A stretch of DNA of 64,000 bases from Roseibacterium elongatum DSM 19469 (lineage in GTDB: Bacteria; Pseudomonadota; Alphaproteobacteria; Rhodobacterales; Rhodobacteraceae), in NCBI RefSeq assembly GCF_000590925.1, contig NZ_CP004372.1:656001-720000 (forward strand), given 5' to 3'. The translations under genes and the position numbers were made by a program. This document shows, piece after piece, positions 11,071 through 19,512 of the stretch. Position 1 is the first letter of the stretch. Every line of letters starts with the position of its first letter. The notes beneath the pieces are model-generated. The model saw nothing but the letters and a program-made list of their open reading frames with translations, had not been told where the DNA came from and did not search any database.

Positions 11071-11588
11071 CTGCGGAAACACTGCGAATTTATGCGTTGA
11101 ACGTCGACTCCGACGCCCGCCACACGAACCTCACGCGGGCGCGGGGCGAATCCGTCGAGATGCCGCCGCTTGCCGAATGGCTGGGCGTCGACGACCTCGA
11201 CCACCGCGAGATCGAGCTGTTTCCGCTGGACGATCTCGGCGACATGCCCCTGTCCGACTATGTCACGCGCGCTTTCGACCCGGACCCGGCGATCAATGCC
11301 ACAACGGCCAATCGGTTGGATGCCTTGTCCGGCTCGGTCCTGCTGGTTCCGGGCCGCGCCCTGCAGGACACCCCGCGTGACAGCCGCGAGTTGACCGAGG
11401 TTGCGATCCTCACCCTGGCGCAGGCCGACCAGACGGGCGCCTTGCCCAAGGCCGACCTTGCGCCGCCACCGACCTTGCCCGAGCAAGAGGACCGCCCCCC
11501 GGAAAAGATGCGCCGCATTACCATCGTGTTCCTGTTGACGGCGCTGGCGCTGGCAGGGCTTGTGGTGCTTCTCGGGGCGCTTGGCTGA
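11067..11588 (+). CDS. Unknown C-terminally membrane-anchored protein in the pyr operon
   Basis: This 173-aa protein begins [20 protein letters not shown] and overlaps the pyrB stop as ATGA. The first about 140 residues are soluble, acidic and Pro-rich toward the end. A single C-terminal transmembrane helix ([22 protein letters not shown]) lies immediately after an Arg pair, so it looks like a tail-anchored cytoplasmic protein. No known domain was recognised. Its stop overlaps the next ATG, so it is translated as part of pyrB-pyrC. A role in pyrimidine metabolism is only implied by position. Confidence 0.7.
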   Translation: MTAETLRIYALNVDSDARHTNLTRARGESVEMPPLAEWLGVDDLDHREIELFPLDDLGDMPLSDYVTRAFDPDPAINATTANRLDALSGSVLLVPGRALQDTPRDSRELTEVAILTLAQADQTGALPKADLAPPPTLPEQEDRPPEKMRRITIVFLLTALALAGLVVLLGALG

Positions 11589-12043
11589 TGGATCCGACCG
11601 CGACCCGGACGCAGTTCACATCGACCACCGTGTTGGAGGATGGCGAGGCGATCGTCGCGTCGTTTCAGGGCGACCGGGCCACCTATTGGCGCGAACATGC
11701 ATGGCTGGCCGCCATCGCGATGGCCGCGGGCATGGGCCTCCTTTGGGCGATGGGCAATCCGCATGTCTGGACCGGGGCGATCGGGGGTCTGGCCGCCATC
11801 GCGGTGCGGGGCCTCTACCTGGCCTCGGACGAGACCAAGATGCGCTGGGACCTGACCGATCGGCGCCTGCTGGGGCCGGGGCCGCGGGTGATCTGGCTGC
11901 GCGATGTCGAAACAGTGCGCAGCATCTTTTCCGCCGTTCAGGTGGTGACGCGGTCGGGCGACAAGTACCTGCTGAAATACCAGCCTGACACGGAACGCGT
12001 GATTGCCGATATCGACGGGGCACGGGCGCGGAGGGGCGTATGA
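11588..12043 (+). CDS. Small membrane protein with bacterial PH-like domain (first of pair)
   Basis: This 151-aa protein has two hydrophobic segments (HAWLAAIAMAAGMGLLWAMG and GAIGGLAAIAVRGLYLA). A C-terminal beta-rich part follows: WDLTDRRLLGPGPRVIWLRD ... VETVRSIF ... VVTRSGDKYLLKY. This resembles the bPH membrane-associated domain family, in which a W/Y-x-LTDRRL strand is characteristic. The function is unknown. It shares its start with the previous stop and overlaps the next gene by 4 bp. Confidence 0.65.
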   Translation: MDPTATRTQFTSTTVLEDGEAIVASFQGDRATYWREHAWLAAIAMAAGMGLLWAMGNPHVWTGAIGGLAAIAVRGLYLASDETKMRWDLTDRRLLGPGPRVIWLRDVETVRSIFSAVQVVTRSGDKYLLKYQPDTERVIADIDGARARRGV

Positions 12044-12618
12044 GCACCACCGCCGGATGGGACGGTCTGCTGTCCAAGGGCGAGACACTGGTCTGGCAAG
12101 GGCAGCCCGAAAGCGGTGTGGACTGGGCGCGCCTGTTCCATCCCCTCACCCTGATGGGCGTCATCTTTACCGGCTTCTCGATCTTCTGGATCGGTGCGGC
12201 CATGTCGATCCTCGATAACGGGCCGGGTGGCATCTGGATGCTCTTTCCGCTTTTCGGTGTGCCGTTCCTGCTGATCGGTCTTTACATGCTGGTCGGGCGG
12301 CTGCTGGTCGATGCCTACATCCGGTCTCATACCTGGTACACGCTGACCGATCGCACCGCCTTCATTGCCGTGGACATGCCCGGGCGCAAATGGCTGGACA
12401 GCTATCCGTTGCGCGACATGGACATGCTGCGGCTCGAGGATGGCATCCCCGGCAGCATCGTCTTCGGACAAACCGACCGACGGCACGGCACCGGCGCAGG
12501 CGCGCACGCCACACCGCGCCAGGTCGGGTTTCATCGCATCACCTACGCGCGCGAACTGTATGGCCAGATGCGGCAGTTGCGCCAGGCACTGCGCAGGCAA
12601 GGGAGCGGGACGGAATGA
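12040..12618 (+). CDS. Small membrane protein with bacterial PH-like domain (second of pair)
   Basis: This 192-aa protein begins with a soluble LSKGETLVWQGQPESG motif, seen at the start of many bPH-type proteins, and has two transmembrane helices (about residues 44-65 and 70-95). It then has TWYTLTDRTAFIAVDMPGRK, the same LTDR strand as in the preceding gene. The two are probably diverged relatives that interact or arose by duplication. It overlaps both neighbours by ATGA. No enzyme activity is suggested. Confidence 0.65.
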   Translation: MSTTAGWDGLLSKGETLVWQGQPESGVDWARLFHPLTLMGVIFTGFSIFWIGAAMSILDNGPGGIWMLFPLFGVPFLLIGLYMLVGRLLVDAYIRSHTWYTLTDRTAFIAVDMPGRKWLDSYPLRDMDMLRLEDGIPGSIVFGQTDRRHGTGAGAHATPRQVGFHRITYARELYGQMRQLRQALRRQGSGTE

Positions 12619-13892
12619 GCGAGCAACTGCTCAGAAACGCACGGCTGATCGACCCCGAGGCCGGGACCGAGACACGCGGTTGGCTGCGCCTGTCGGCCGG
12701 TCGCATCGTGGCCACCGGCGCAGGGGCGGCGGAGGGCGGCATCGACTGCCACGGGATGTGCCTTGCGCCCGGCATCGTCGATGTCGGCGTCAAGGTCGGC
12801 GAACCCGGCGAACGCCACAAGGAAGGGTTCCGCAGCGCCGGACGTGCCGCGGCTGCCGGGGGTGTCACGACGATGGTGACCCGGCCCGACACCCTGACAC
12901 CCATCGACACCCCCGAAGTACTGGAATTCGTGACCCGCCGCGCGCATGACCGGACGCCGATCAGGGTGCGCCCGATGGCGGCGCTGACCCGCGCCCGCGC
13001 GGGGCGCGAGATGACCGAGATCGGGTTTCTGCTGGATGCCGGCGCGGTGGCCTTTTCCGATGGCGATGCGGTTTGCGAAGACACCCGTGTGCTGTCGCGC
13101 TGCATGACCTATGCGCGCGGCTTGGGGGCGCTGATAGTGGGCCATCCGCAGGATCCGGGCCTGAGCGGGGGCGCGGCCGTGACTGGGGGCAAGTTCGCCG
13201 CGCTGCGCGGGCTGCCCGCCGCGCCGACCATGGCCGAACGCCTGGGGCTGGAGCGTGACCTCGCGCTGGTCGAAATGACCGGTGTCGCCTATCACGCGGA
13301 CCAGATCTCGACGGCGGTGTCGCTGCCGGCCCTGCAACGTGCGAACGCGGCGGGGCTGGACGTGACGGCGGGCGTTTCGATCCATCACCTGACATTGAAC
13401 GAACTGGATGTGGGCGATTTCCGCACCTTCTTCAAACTCAAGCCGCCGCTTCGCTCCGAGGAGGATCGCCTCGCCATGATCGGTGCCGTGGCAGACGGCG
13501 ATATCGACATCATCTGTTCCATGCATACCCCGCAGGACGAAGAGTCAAAGCGCCTGCCGTTCGAGGCCGCAGCCTCGGGCGCGGTCGGTCTGGAAACCCT
13601 GCTGCCGGCGGCCATGCGGCTCTATCATGCGGGCCATCTGAGCCTGCCGGCCCTGTTTCGCGCCATGTCGCTGAACCCCGCCCGTCGCTTCGGGCTTGAG
13701 GGCGGGCGCCTGTCGGCCGGGTCGCTGGCCGATCTGGTCCTGTTCGACCCGGATGCGCCCTTCATCCTCGACCGTTCGACCCTGCGGTCGAAATCGAAAA
13801 ACACCCCCTTCGACCTGACCCGGATGGAGGGGCGCGTCCACCGCACATGGGTGGGCGGCGACACCGTATTCGACCTGGAGGCGCTGGCATGA
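12615..13892 (+). CDS. pyrC: Dihydroorotase-like protein lacking HxH zinc ligands
   Basis: The 425-aa product is an amidohydrolase-fold dihydroorotase homologue with TxxDxxTPxxTPE-like and GLETLLPAAM segments. At the strand-1 metal site, where active enzymes read DxHxH, it reads DVGVK (residues 56-60), so both histidines are gone. Near residue 300, where active enzymes have DHAPH, it has SMHTPQ. It is therefore probably a non-catalytic pDHO that assembles with ATCase, as established for class-A ATCases such as that of Pseudomonas. A genuine PyrC should be encoded elsewhere. The start is the ATGA overlap at 12615. Confidence 0.88.
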   Translation: MSEQLLRNARLIDPEAGTETRGWLRLSAGRIVATGAGAAEGGIDCHGMCLAPGIVDVGVKVGEPGERHKEGFRSAGRAAAAGGVTTMVTRPDTLTPIDTPEVLEFVTRRAHDRTPIRVRPMAALTRARAGREMTEIGFLLDAGAVAFSDGDAVCEDTRVLSRCMTYARGLGALIVGHPQDPGLSGGAAVTGGKFAALRGLPAAPTMAERLGLERDLALVEMTGVAYHADQISTAVSLPALQRANAAGLDVTAGVSIHHLTLNELDVGDFRTFFKLKPPLRSEEDRLAMIGAVADGDIDIICSMHTPQDEESKRLPFEAAASGAVGLETLLPAAMRLYHAGHLSLPALFRAMSLNPARRFGLEGGRLSAGSLADLVLFDPDAPFILDRSTLRSKSKNTPFDLTRMEGRVHRTWVGGDTVFDLEALA

Positions 13893-14503
13893 TCCCGGCA
13901 TTGGAAACCCCCGTCCTGCTGCTGGGTGTGGTGGCCGTGGCGGCCTATCTGCTCGGGTCCGTTCCCTTCGGCATCGTGATGGCGCGTCTCTTCGGGCTTG
14001 GCGATCTGCGCAAGATCGGGTCGGGCAATATCGGCGCTACGAACGTGCTGCGCACCGGCAATAAACTGGCCGCGTTCCTGACACTGGTGCTGGACGCGGG
14101 CAAAGGCGCCATCGCGGTGCTGATCGCCCGCGCCCTCCTGGCCGAGGATGCCGCGCAAATCGCCGGGTTCGCGGCGTTCTTCGGGCATTGCTTTCCGATC
14201 TTACTGCGCTTTGCGGGCGGCAAGGGGGTGGCGACCTTCATCGGCACCCTTCTGGCCCTCGCCTGGCCCGTGGGGCTTGCGGCCTGTGCCACATGGCTTT
14301 TGGTGGCCGCGGTCTTTCGCTACTCGTCGCTGGCCGCCCTGGTGGCGGCGGTTGCCTCGCCCGTCCTGGCCTACCTGCTGGGGCATGGCGAGATGTCGCT
14401 TCTATGCATCTTGTTGGCGGGGCTGATCCTGATCCGTCATCACGAAAATATCGCCCGTCTCAGGGCTGGAACCGAATCGCGCATCGGCAGAAAGTCGACG
14501 TGA
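13889..14503 (+). CDS. plsY: Glycerol-3-phosphate acyltransferase PlsY
   Basis: This 204-aa polytopic membrane protein has the three family motifs: GSVPFG near residue 27, the acyl-phosphate/G3P site GSGNIGATNVLR, and GGKGVATFIGT, followed by RHHENIARL at the C-terminus. It transfers the acyl group of acyl-phosphate to glycerol-3-phosphate, the first step of phospholipid synthesis. Its ATG overlaps the end of the pyrC-like gene (ATGA), an arrangement also seen in other Rhodobacteraceae. Confidence 0.96.
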   Translation: MIPALETPVLLLGVVAVAAYLLGSVPFGIVMARLFGLGDLRKIGSGNIGATNVLRTGNKLAAFLTLVLDAGKGAIAVLIARALLAEDAAQIAGFAAFFGHCFPILLRFAGGKGVATFIGTLLALAWPVGLAACATWLLVAAVFRYSSLAALVAAVASPVLAYLLGHGEMSLLCILLAGLILIRHHENIARLRAGTESRIGRKST

Positions 14504-14542
14504 GCGGCACATCATGGGCCACCCGCGCGAAAGGAGCTCACC

Positions 14543-14941
14543 ATGGATTTTCAGACAGCCGTCCGCACCGTTCTTGGCAAATACGCGGTCTTCACCGGAC
14601 GGGCGCAGAGATCGGAATTCTGGTGGTTCGCCCTGTTCAATTTCATCGCCTCTGCAGTGCTGCAGATCCTTGACCGGGCCCTGTTCGGATGGATGGTGAA
14701 TGGGCAGGATGTCGGCGTCCTGGCGCCCATCTACGCGCTTGCGGTTCTGTTGCCCAGCCTTGCCGTTGGCGCCCGGCGGCTGCACGATACCGACCGCAGC
14801 GGCTGGTGGCTGCTGCTTGGGTTGATCCCGGTATTGGGCGCGCTGGTGCTGATCTGGTTCTTCATCCAGAAGGGCACGGCGGGCACGAACCAGTTCGGAC
14901 CCGATCCCCTGCCGGACCATGGCGAGGGCGCCGCGCACTGA
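14543..14941 (+). CDS. DUF805 membrane protein (copy 1)
   Basis: The 132-aa protein shows the DUF805 pattern: GRAQRSEFWWFALF at the N-terminus, then three to four hydrophobic helices, RRLHDTDRSGWWLLL in the middle, and GTNQFGPDP at the C-terminus. Function is unknown. A strong AAAGGAGCTCACC Shine-Dalgarno precedes the ATG. It follows plsY with a 39-bp gap and may be in the same transcript. Confidence 0.9.
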   Translation: MDFQTAVRTVLGKYAVFTGRAQRSEFWWFALFNFIASAVLQILDRALFGWMVNGQDVGVLAPIYALAVLLPSLAVGARRLHDTDRSGWWLLLGLIPVLGALVLIWFFIQKGTAGTNQFGPDPLPDHGEGAAH

Positions 14942-15097
14942 TCTTTGCCGGCGCAGAGGCCTGCGCATCTTTCCACAGGTTCGTTGCAACGCGGCGAACC
15001 ATTTCAGATCGTCGCCCCACTGACGTCACGCTTCGGCCACGATGTCCCGTCAGCCTGCGCCCGGATCGAGGTTGCAGCCGTACAGAGGACAGGCGTG

Positions 15098-15802
15098 ATG
15101 GGCCCATTGACTGCCGTAGGAAGATGCTACGCCAACACGCTCAACTTCAGCGGTCGGGCACGGCGCGCCGAGTACTGGTGGTTTGCCCTGTTCCTGTTCA
15201 TCGCGGGAACGGCGATCCAGTTCGGCCTGGGCGTCTATTTTGCGCGCGATCCCGCCTTTGCGCTGGCACTGTCCGATCCTGCGATGGCGCAGATGTGGCT
15301 GACCCGTGGGAATGACATGCTGTATGTCGCGGCCTGGGCCTATGCCGGCTACCTGCTGTTCGCCTGGTTGCCGCAACTGTCCGTCACGGTGCGGCGCCTG
15401 CATGACACCAATCGCAGCGGCTGGTACATTCTGATGCCGACGCTGGTGACCATCCTCTCGGTTTTTGCCGCGATCCTGCTTGGCCCGATGCTGGGCGGGG
15501 TCGAGGCCGCGCTGCCCCTGATCCTGATGGCGGCCACCGCCCCCCTTCTGTCGATGATCTGGTTCCTGGTCGTGCTGTGCCTGCCCGGCACCCAAGGCAA
15601 CAACCGCTTTGGCCCCGACCCGGCACCCGAAAGGCCGCGTAACCCGCCGGCGCATCCGGCCTTCGCCCGCACCCTGCCAGACGAGGTGAAAACGGCGGTG
15701 CAGGCGCGCAACCGCTCTGAATTTCAGGAATACTATCGCACCCGCGTCGCGCCGGCGATCCAGCAGAACAAGACCGCCCGCCAGTCAGCCGCGCCTCAAT
15801 AG
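15098..15802 (+). CDS. DUF805 membrane protein (copy 2, extended)
   Basis: This 234-aa paralogue of the preceding gene carries the same signature sequences (GRARRAEYWWFALF, RRLHDTNRSGWYIL, GNNRFGPDP) but has a longer first loop. It also has a hydrophilic C-terminal tail of about 50 residues rich in Glu/Arg/Gln. The ATG at 15098 is chosen because AGAGGACAGG precedes it and the DUF805 domain begins shortly after. The frame is open further upstream but that part has no family resemblance. The 3' end overlaps the gshA stop (convergent). Confidence 0.87.
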   Translation: MGPLTAVGRCYANTLNFSGRARRAEYWWFALFLFIAGTAIQFGLGVYFARDPAFALALSDPAMAQMWLTRGNDMLYVAAWAYAGYLLFAWLPQLSVTVRRLHDTNRSGWYILMPTLVTILSVFAAILLGPMLGGVEAALPLILMAATAPLLSMIWFLVVLCLPGTQGNNRFGPDPAPERPRNPPAHPAFARTLPDEVKTAVQARNRSEFQEYYRTRVAPAIQQNKTARQSAAPQ

Positions 15803-17166
15803 CTGAATTCGCCGTAAATCCGGTCGAGATCGCCATTCCACGCGCCATGATAGAGGGCCAGCAACTCGTCCGCGGGCACTTGGCCGGTTTCGACACTGTC
15901 CTTCAGGGCAGACAGGAAATGCGTCTCGTCCGGAACCAGGCCGCCGGCACCGGGACGGGCCCGCGCCTTCAGGCCGTCCTCCGCGATGGCCAGAACCTCG
16001 CGTGCGAGGTCATGCATCTTGATGTCGCCCACCTGCGCATCCAGGGCCTCGACCGAGGCCGCGACGCGCAGCGCCTCGCGCGTTTCGGCATCCCAGCCCT
16101 TGACCAGATCCCAGGCGGCATCCAGCGCGGATTGGTCATAGGTCAAACCGACCCAAAGGGCGGGCAGCGCACAAAGCCGCCGCCACGGGCCGCCATCGGC
16201 GCCGCGCATCTCGATGAACTTCTTGATCCGCGCCTCGGGGAAGATCGTGGTCAAGTGGTCGGCCCAGTCGCTGAGCGTCGGTACTTCACCCGGCAGAGCC
16301 GGCAATTCGCCGCGCAGGAAGTCGCGGAAGGATTGCCCGAGCGCGTCGATATACCTGCCGTCGCGATAGACGAAATACATCGGCACATCGAGCGCGTAAT
16401 CGACCCAAGCTTCGAACCCGAACCCGTCTTCGAAGACAAAGGGCAGCGTGCCGGTACGATCGGCATCGAGGTCGCGCCAGACGCGGCTGCGCCATGACTT
16501 GTGACCGTTGGGTTGCCCGTCGATGAAGGGTGAATTGGCAAACAGCGCGGTGGCCACAGGCTGCAGCGCCAGCGCCACGCGCAGCTTTTGCACCATGTCG
16601 GCCTCGGACGCGAAGTCGAGGTTCACCTGCACGGTGCAGGTCCGGTACATCATGGTCTTTCCAAGGGTGCCGACGCGGTCCATGTAATCCGTCATCAGGC
16701 GATATCGCCCCTTGGGCATCATGGGCATGTCCTCGTGACGCCAGATCGGCGCGGCCCCAAGCCCGATGAAGCCGATATCGAGGTCGTCGGCAACGGCGCG
16801 CACCTCGCGCAGATGCTCGTTCACCTCGTCACAGGTCTGATGGATGGTTTCAAGCGGCGCGCCGGACAGTTCCAACTGCCCGCCCGGTTCCAGGCTGATA
16901 TTCGCACCATCAAGTTCCAGCCCGATGATGTTGTCGCCTTCGAGGATCGGGGACCAGCCGAACCGGTCGCGCAGACCTTCGAGCATCGCCTTGATCGAGC
17001 GTGGACCGTCATAGGGCAGCGGCGCGTGCGTATCCTGGGTATAGCCGAACTTTTCGTGCTCGGTTCCGATGCGCCAGTCCTGCTTGGGCTTGCACCCCGA
17101 CGCCAGGTATTCAGCCAGTTGTTCGTGGCGTTCGATCGGACCGCCGCCTGATTGGGGAATGGACAT
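15796..17166 (-). CDS. gshA: Glutamate-cysteine ligase (plant/proteobacterial GCS2-like type)
   Basis: The 456-aa protein has the nucleotide/glutamate-site pattern IGTEHEKFGY, GLELDGANISLEPGGQLELSG, MMYRTCTVQVNLDFAS and KFIEMRGADGGPW. These are characteristic of the GshA type found in alphaproteobacteria and plants. It joins glutamate and cysteine using ATP, the committing step of glutathione synthesis. The ATG at 17166 with an upstream GGAGCG is preferred to the longer open frame, which adds low-complexity sequence. It is the last gene of rsmE - membrane protein - gshA, after a 56-bp gap. Confidence 0.94.
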   Translation of the reverse strand: MSIPQSGGGPIERHEQLAEYLASGCKPKQDWRIGTEHEKFGYTQDTHAPLPYDGPRSIKAMLEGLRDRFGWSPILEGDNIIGLELDGANISLEPGGQLELSGAPLETIHQTCDEVNEHLREVRAVADDLDIGFIGLGAAPIWRHEDMPMMPKGRYRLMTDYMDRVGTLGKTMMYRTCTVQVNLDFASEADMVQKLRVALALQPVATALFANSPFIDGQPNGHKSWRSRVWRDLDADRTGTLPFVFEDGFGFEAWVDYALDVPMYFVYRDGRYIDALGQSFRDFLRGELPALPGEVPTLSDWADHLTTIFPEARIKKFIEMRGADGGPWRRLCALPALWVGLTYDQSALDAAWDLVKGWDAETREALRVAASVEALDAQVGDIKMHDLAREVLAIAEDGLKARARPGAGGLVPDETHFLSALKDSVETGQVPADELLALYHGAWNGDLDRIYGEFSY

Positions 17167-17222
17167 CTGGGGCGCTCCGGGCCTGTTGCTCGCGTCAGGA
17201 CCCGACAGGTGGCCCGACCGGG

Positions 17223-17744
17223 TTACCGTGTCAAGGCCGCAGGCTGTGCCCGTGCCCACAACCGATGAGTCCCGCTGTCGGTTTTTTCCAGAACGGAAAG
17301 AACCCGTTGCGCGGAAAGCCCCGGCAGGGCGGTGAAGGCATCGAACAGGGCGTCGCCGCCCTTGGCATTGACCGGGATGGTCAGCACCTGCGCGCCTTCG
17401 ACCAGCACCCAGGTCCCGTGCCCGTCCGCGGCCCGACGCAGGGAAATCAGGTTGAGCTCGTCCAATGCTACGGCGCCGCCATGCACCGGCCCCATGTACA
17501 GGATCCGGCGCTCGTCAACCTGAACGACGCCCGGCCCATCGCCCAAGGCCGCGAAACGCGCCCGTCGGATCGCCGGGACCAGCGCCGCCACCGCCGCCAC
17601 CGCAAGCAGCAGACCGAAGCCGCGTAGAATCGGCCCGGGATCCGTTGCGATCCAAAGGCCGAGCAGACCCACGGCCAGCACCACGATCACCTCGCGCCAG
17701 CGTTTCAGCGCGGCCATGGCCTCGGGGCGGAGAAACCCGTTCAT
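17223..17744 (-). CDS. Unknown two-helix membrane protein between rsmE and gshA
   Basis: This 173-aa protein starts MNGFLRPEAM and has two adjacent hydrophobic helices (VIVVLAVGLLGLWIATDPG and ILRGFGLLLAVAAVAALVP). A cytoplasmic beta-rich region with RRILYMGPVHGGAVALDELNL follows, somewhat PH-like. The ATG overlaps the rsmE stop as ATGA, so it is coupled to rsmE. The function is not recognisable; the locus order is what ties it to gshA. Confidence 0.75.
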   Translation of the reverse strand: MNGFLRPEAMAALKRWREVIVVLAVGLLGLWIATDPGPILRGFGLLLAVAAVAALVPAIRRARFAALGDGPGVVQVDERRILYMGPVHGGAVALDELNLISLRRAADGHGTWVLVEGAQVLTIPVNAKGGDALFDAFTALPGLSAQRVLSVLEKTDSGTHRLWARAQPAALTR

Positions 17745-18469
17745 CGCCAATCCCCCCGCTCGGCCTGCCACAGGGTCAGCGCTGCAGCCGCCGCCGTGTC
17801 GGCGCGCAGGATCCGCGGGCCGAGTGATATCGAGGTCACGAAGGGCAGACTGCGCAAACGGTCACGCTCGGCCGGGGAAAATCCCCCTTCGGGCCCGATC
17901 AGGATCGCCCATTTCGCGGCATCGGGTGCGGCGCTCAGGGCGTCTTTCGCACCGACGAGGGATTCGTCGGCGAAAATCAGATGTCGATCTTCGGGCCAGT
18001 CGGCCAGAACCTCGGACAGTTTTCGCAGGTCATCGACGGGCGGCACATAGGTGCCGAGACATTGCTCGGCCGCTTCGACCGCATGGGCCTGAAGGCGATC
18101 CTGGCGGATACGCTCGGCATTGGTGTGGTCGGTTTGAACCGGGCAGATGCGGGCCGCACCCAGTTCGGCGGCCTTTTCGACGATGAAATCGGTGCGCGCC
18201 TTCTTGATCGGGGCAAAGAGCAGCCAAAGGTCCGGCGGCGCCTGCTGGGGCGCGGTTTGCGTGACGCAGTCCAATGCGCCGCTGCGTTTGCCCGCCTGCA
18301 CCACGACGGCGCGCCATTCCCCATCCTGACCGTTGAACAGCGCCACCTCAGCCCCTTCCGAAAGGCGCATGACATTGAACAGATAGTTGGCCTGTTCCCG
18401 CGACAGGGGGACCGTTTGCCCCCGGCCCAGTGGGTGATCTACAAAGAGACGTATCTTGGGACGCGACAT
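17741..18469 (-). CDS. rsmE: 16S rRNA (uracil-1498-N3)-methyltransferase RsmE
   Basis: This 242-aa SPOUT-class methyltransferase has an N-terminal PUA-like part (RLFVDHPLG ... FNVMRLSEGAEVALFNGQDGEW) and the RsmE helical region KKARTDFIVEKAAELGAARI. Its knotted SAM site contains LIGPEGGFSPAERD and LGPRILRADTAAAAAL. It methylates U1498 in the decoding region of 16S rRNA. Its start codon is only 12 bp from that of ubiA on the other strand. Confidence 0.95.
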   Translation of the reverse strand: MSRPKIRLFVDHPLGRGQTVPLSREQANYLFNVMRLSEGAEVALFNGQDGEWRAVVVQAGKRSGALDCVTQTAPQQAPPDLWLLFAPIKKARTDFIVEKAAELGAARICPVQTDHTNAERIRQDRLQAHAVEAAEQCLGTYVPPVDDLRKLSEVLADWPEDRHLIFADESLVGAKDALSAAPDAAKWAILIGPEGGFSPAERDRLRSLPFVTSISLGPRILRADTAAAAALTLWQAERGDWR

Positions 18470-18481
18470 GGGGCGCAGATT

Positions 18482-19447
18482 ATGAGCGAGGCGCAGGAAA
18501 CGCCAGAGGGGCAAGTGGCCGATGCGGTCCGCGGAAACTGGGTCGACAATCTGGCGCCCGCGCCGGCGCGGCCCTATCTGCGGCTCAGCCGGGCCGACCG
18601 GCCTATCGGGACATGGCTGCTCTTGCTGCCCTGCTGGTGGGGTGTGATGCTGGCCGCAGCTGCCGATCCGGCGGGGCCGAACTGGTTCGATCTGTGGATC
18701 GTCCTGGGCTGTGCCATCGGCGCCTTTTTGATGCGCGGGGCCGGCTGCACCTGGAACGACATCACAGACCGCGATTTCGACGCCGCCGTCGCAAGGACGA
18801 AATCGCGGCCGATCCCGTCGGGGCAAGTCACGCCGAAAATGGCCTTTGCCTGGCTGGTGGCGCAGTCCTTGATCGCCTTCCTGATCCTTGTGACCTTCAA
18901 TGCGAACGCGATCCTTTTGGGTCTCCTGTCGCTGTTGCCGGTCGCCGTCTACCCGTTTGCCAAGCGCTTTACATGGTGGCCGCAGGTCTTTCTGGGGCTG
19001 GCGTTCAACTGGGGCGCGCTGCTGGCCTGGACGGCGCATACAGGCAGTTTGGGTCTGCCGGCCATCCTGCTTTATCTGGGCGGCATCGCCTGGACACTGT
19101 TCTACGACACGATCTACGCCCATCAGGACAAGGAAGACGATGCCCTGATCGGCGTGAAGTCCACCGCGCGCCTCTTCGGCGATCGCACGCGGGGGTGGTT
19201 GCGCGGATTCCTTGTGGCCACGGTCGTGTTGATGATGGCGGCCGCGCTGGTGGCGCTCGTGCCCGGCGGTGATATCCTGTCGCTGGTGATCGCGATTGCC
19301 GGGGTCTGGGCCATGGGCTGGCACATGGCCTGGCAACTGCAGCGCCTTGACATCGACGACGGCGACAGGTGCCTGATGCTGTTCCGCTCGAACCGCGACA
19401 CCGGGCTGTTGCCTGCGCTGTTTTTTGCCGTTGCGGCCCTCGTCTGA
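18482..19447 (+). CDS. ubiA: 4-hydroxybenzoate polyprenyltransferase UbiA
   Basis: The 321-aa integral membrane protein has the two Asp-rich prenyl-diphosphate/Mg2+ motifs of UbiA: NDITDRDFD (about residues 92-100) and DTIYAHQDKEDD (about 208-219). There are eight or nine hydrophobic helices. It prenylates 4-hydroxybenzoate in ubiquinone synthesis. The ATG at 18482 is used; a longer open frame upstream only reflects the opposite-strand rsmE. The gene is head-to-head with rsmE. Confidence 0.96.
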   Translation: MSEAQETPEGQVADAVRGNWVDNLAPAPARPYLRLSRADRPIGTWLLLLPCWWGVMLAAAADPAGPNWFDLWIVLGCAIGAFLMRGAGCTWNDITDRDFDAAVARTKSRPIPSGQVTPKMAFAWLVAQSLIAFLILVTFNANAILLGLLSLLPVAVYPFAKRFTWWPQVFLGLAFNWGALLAWTAHTGSLGLPAILLYLGGIAWTLFYDTIYAHQDKEDDALIGVKSTARLFGDRTRGWLRGFLVATVVLMMAAALVALVPGGDILSLVIAIAGVWAMGWHMAWQLQRLDIDDGDRCLMLFRSNRDTGLLPALFFAVAALV

Positions 19448-19512
19448 TTGAACAAACCGACCCAAGCCTGTAGGGCCAGCGCAACCGGATGGATACGGAT
19501 GACCCGCCACCC

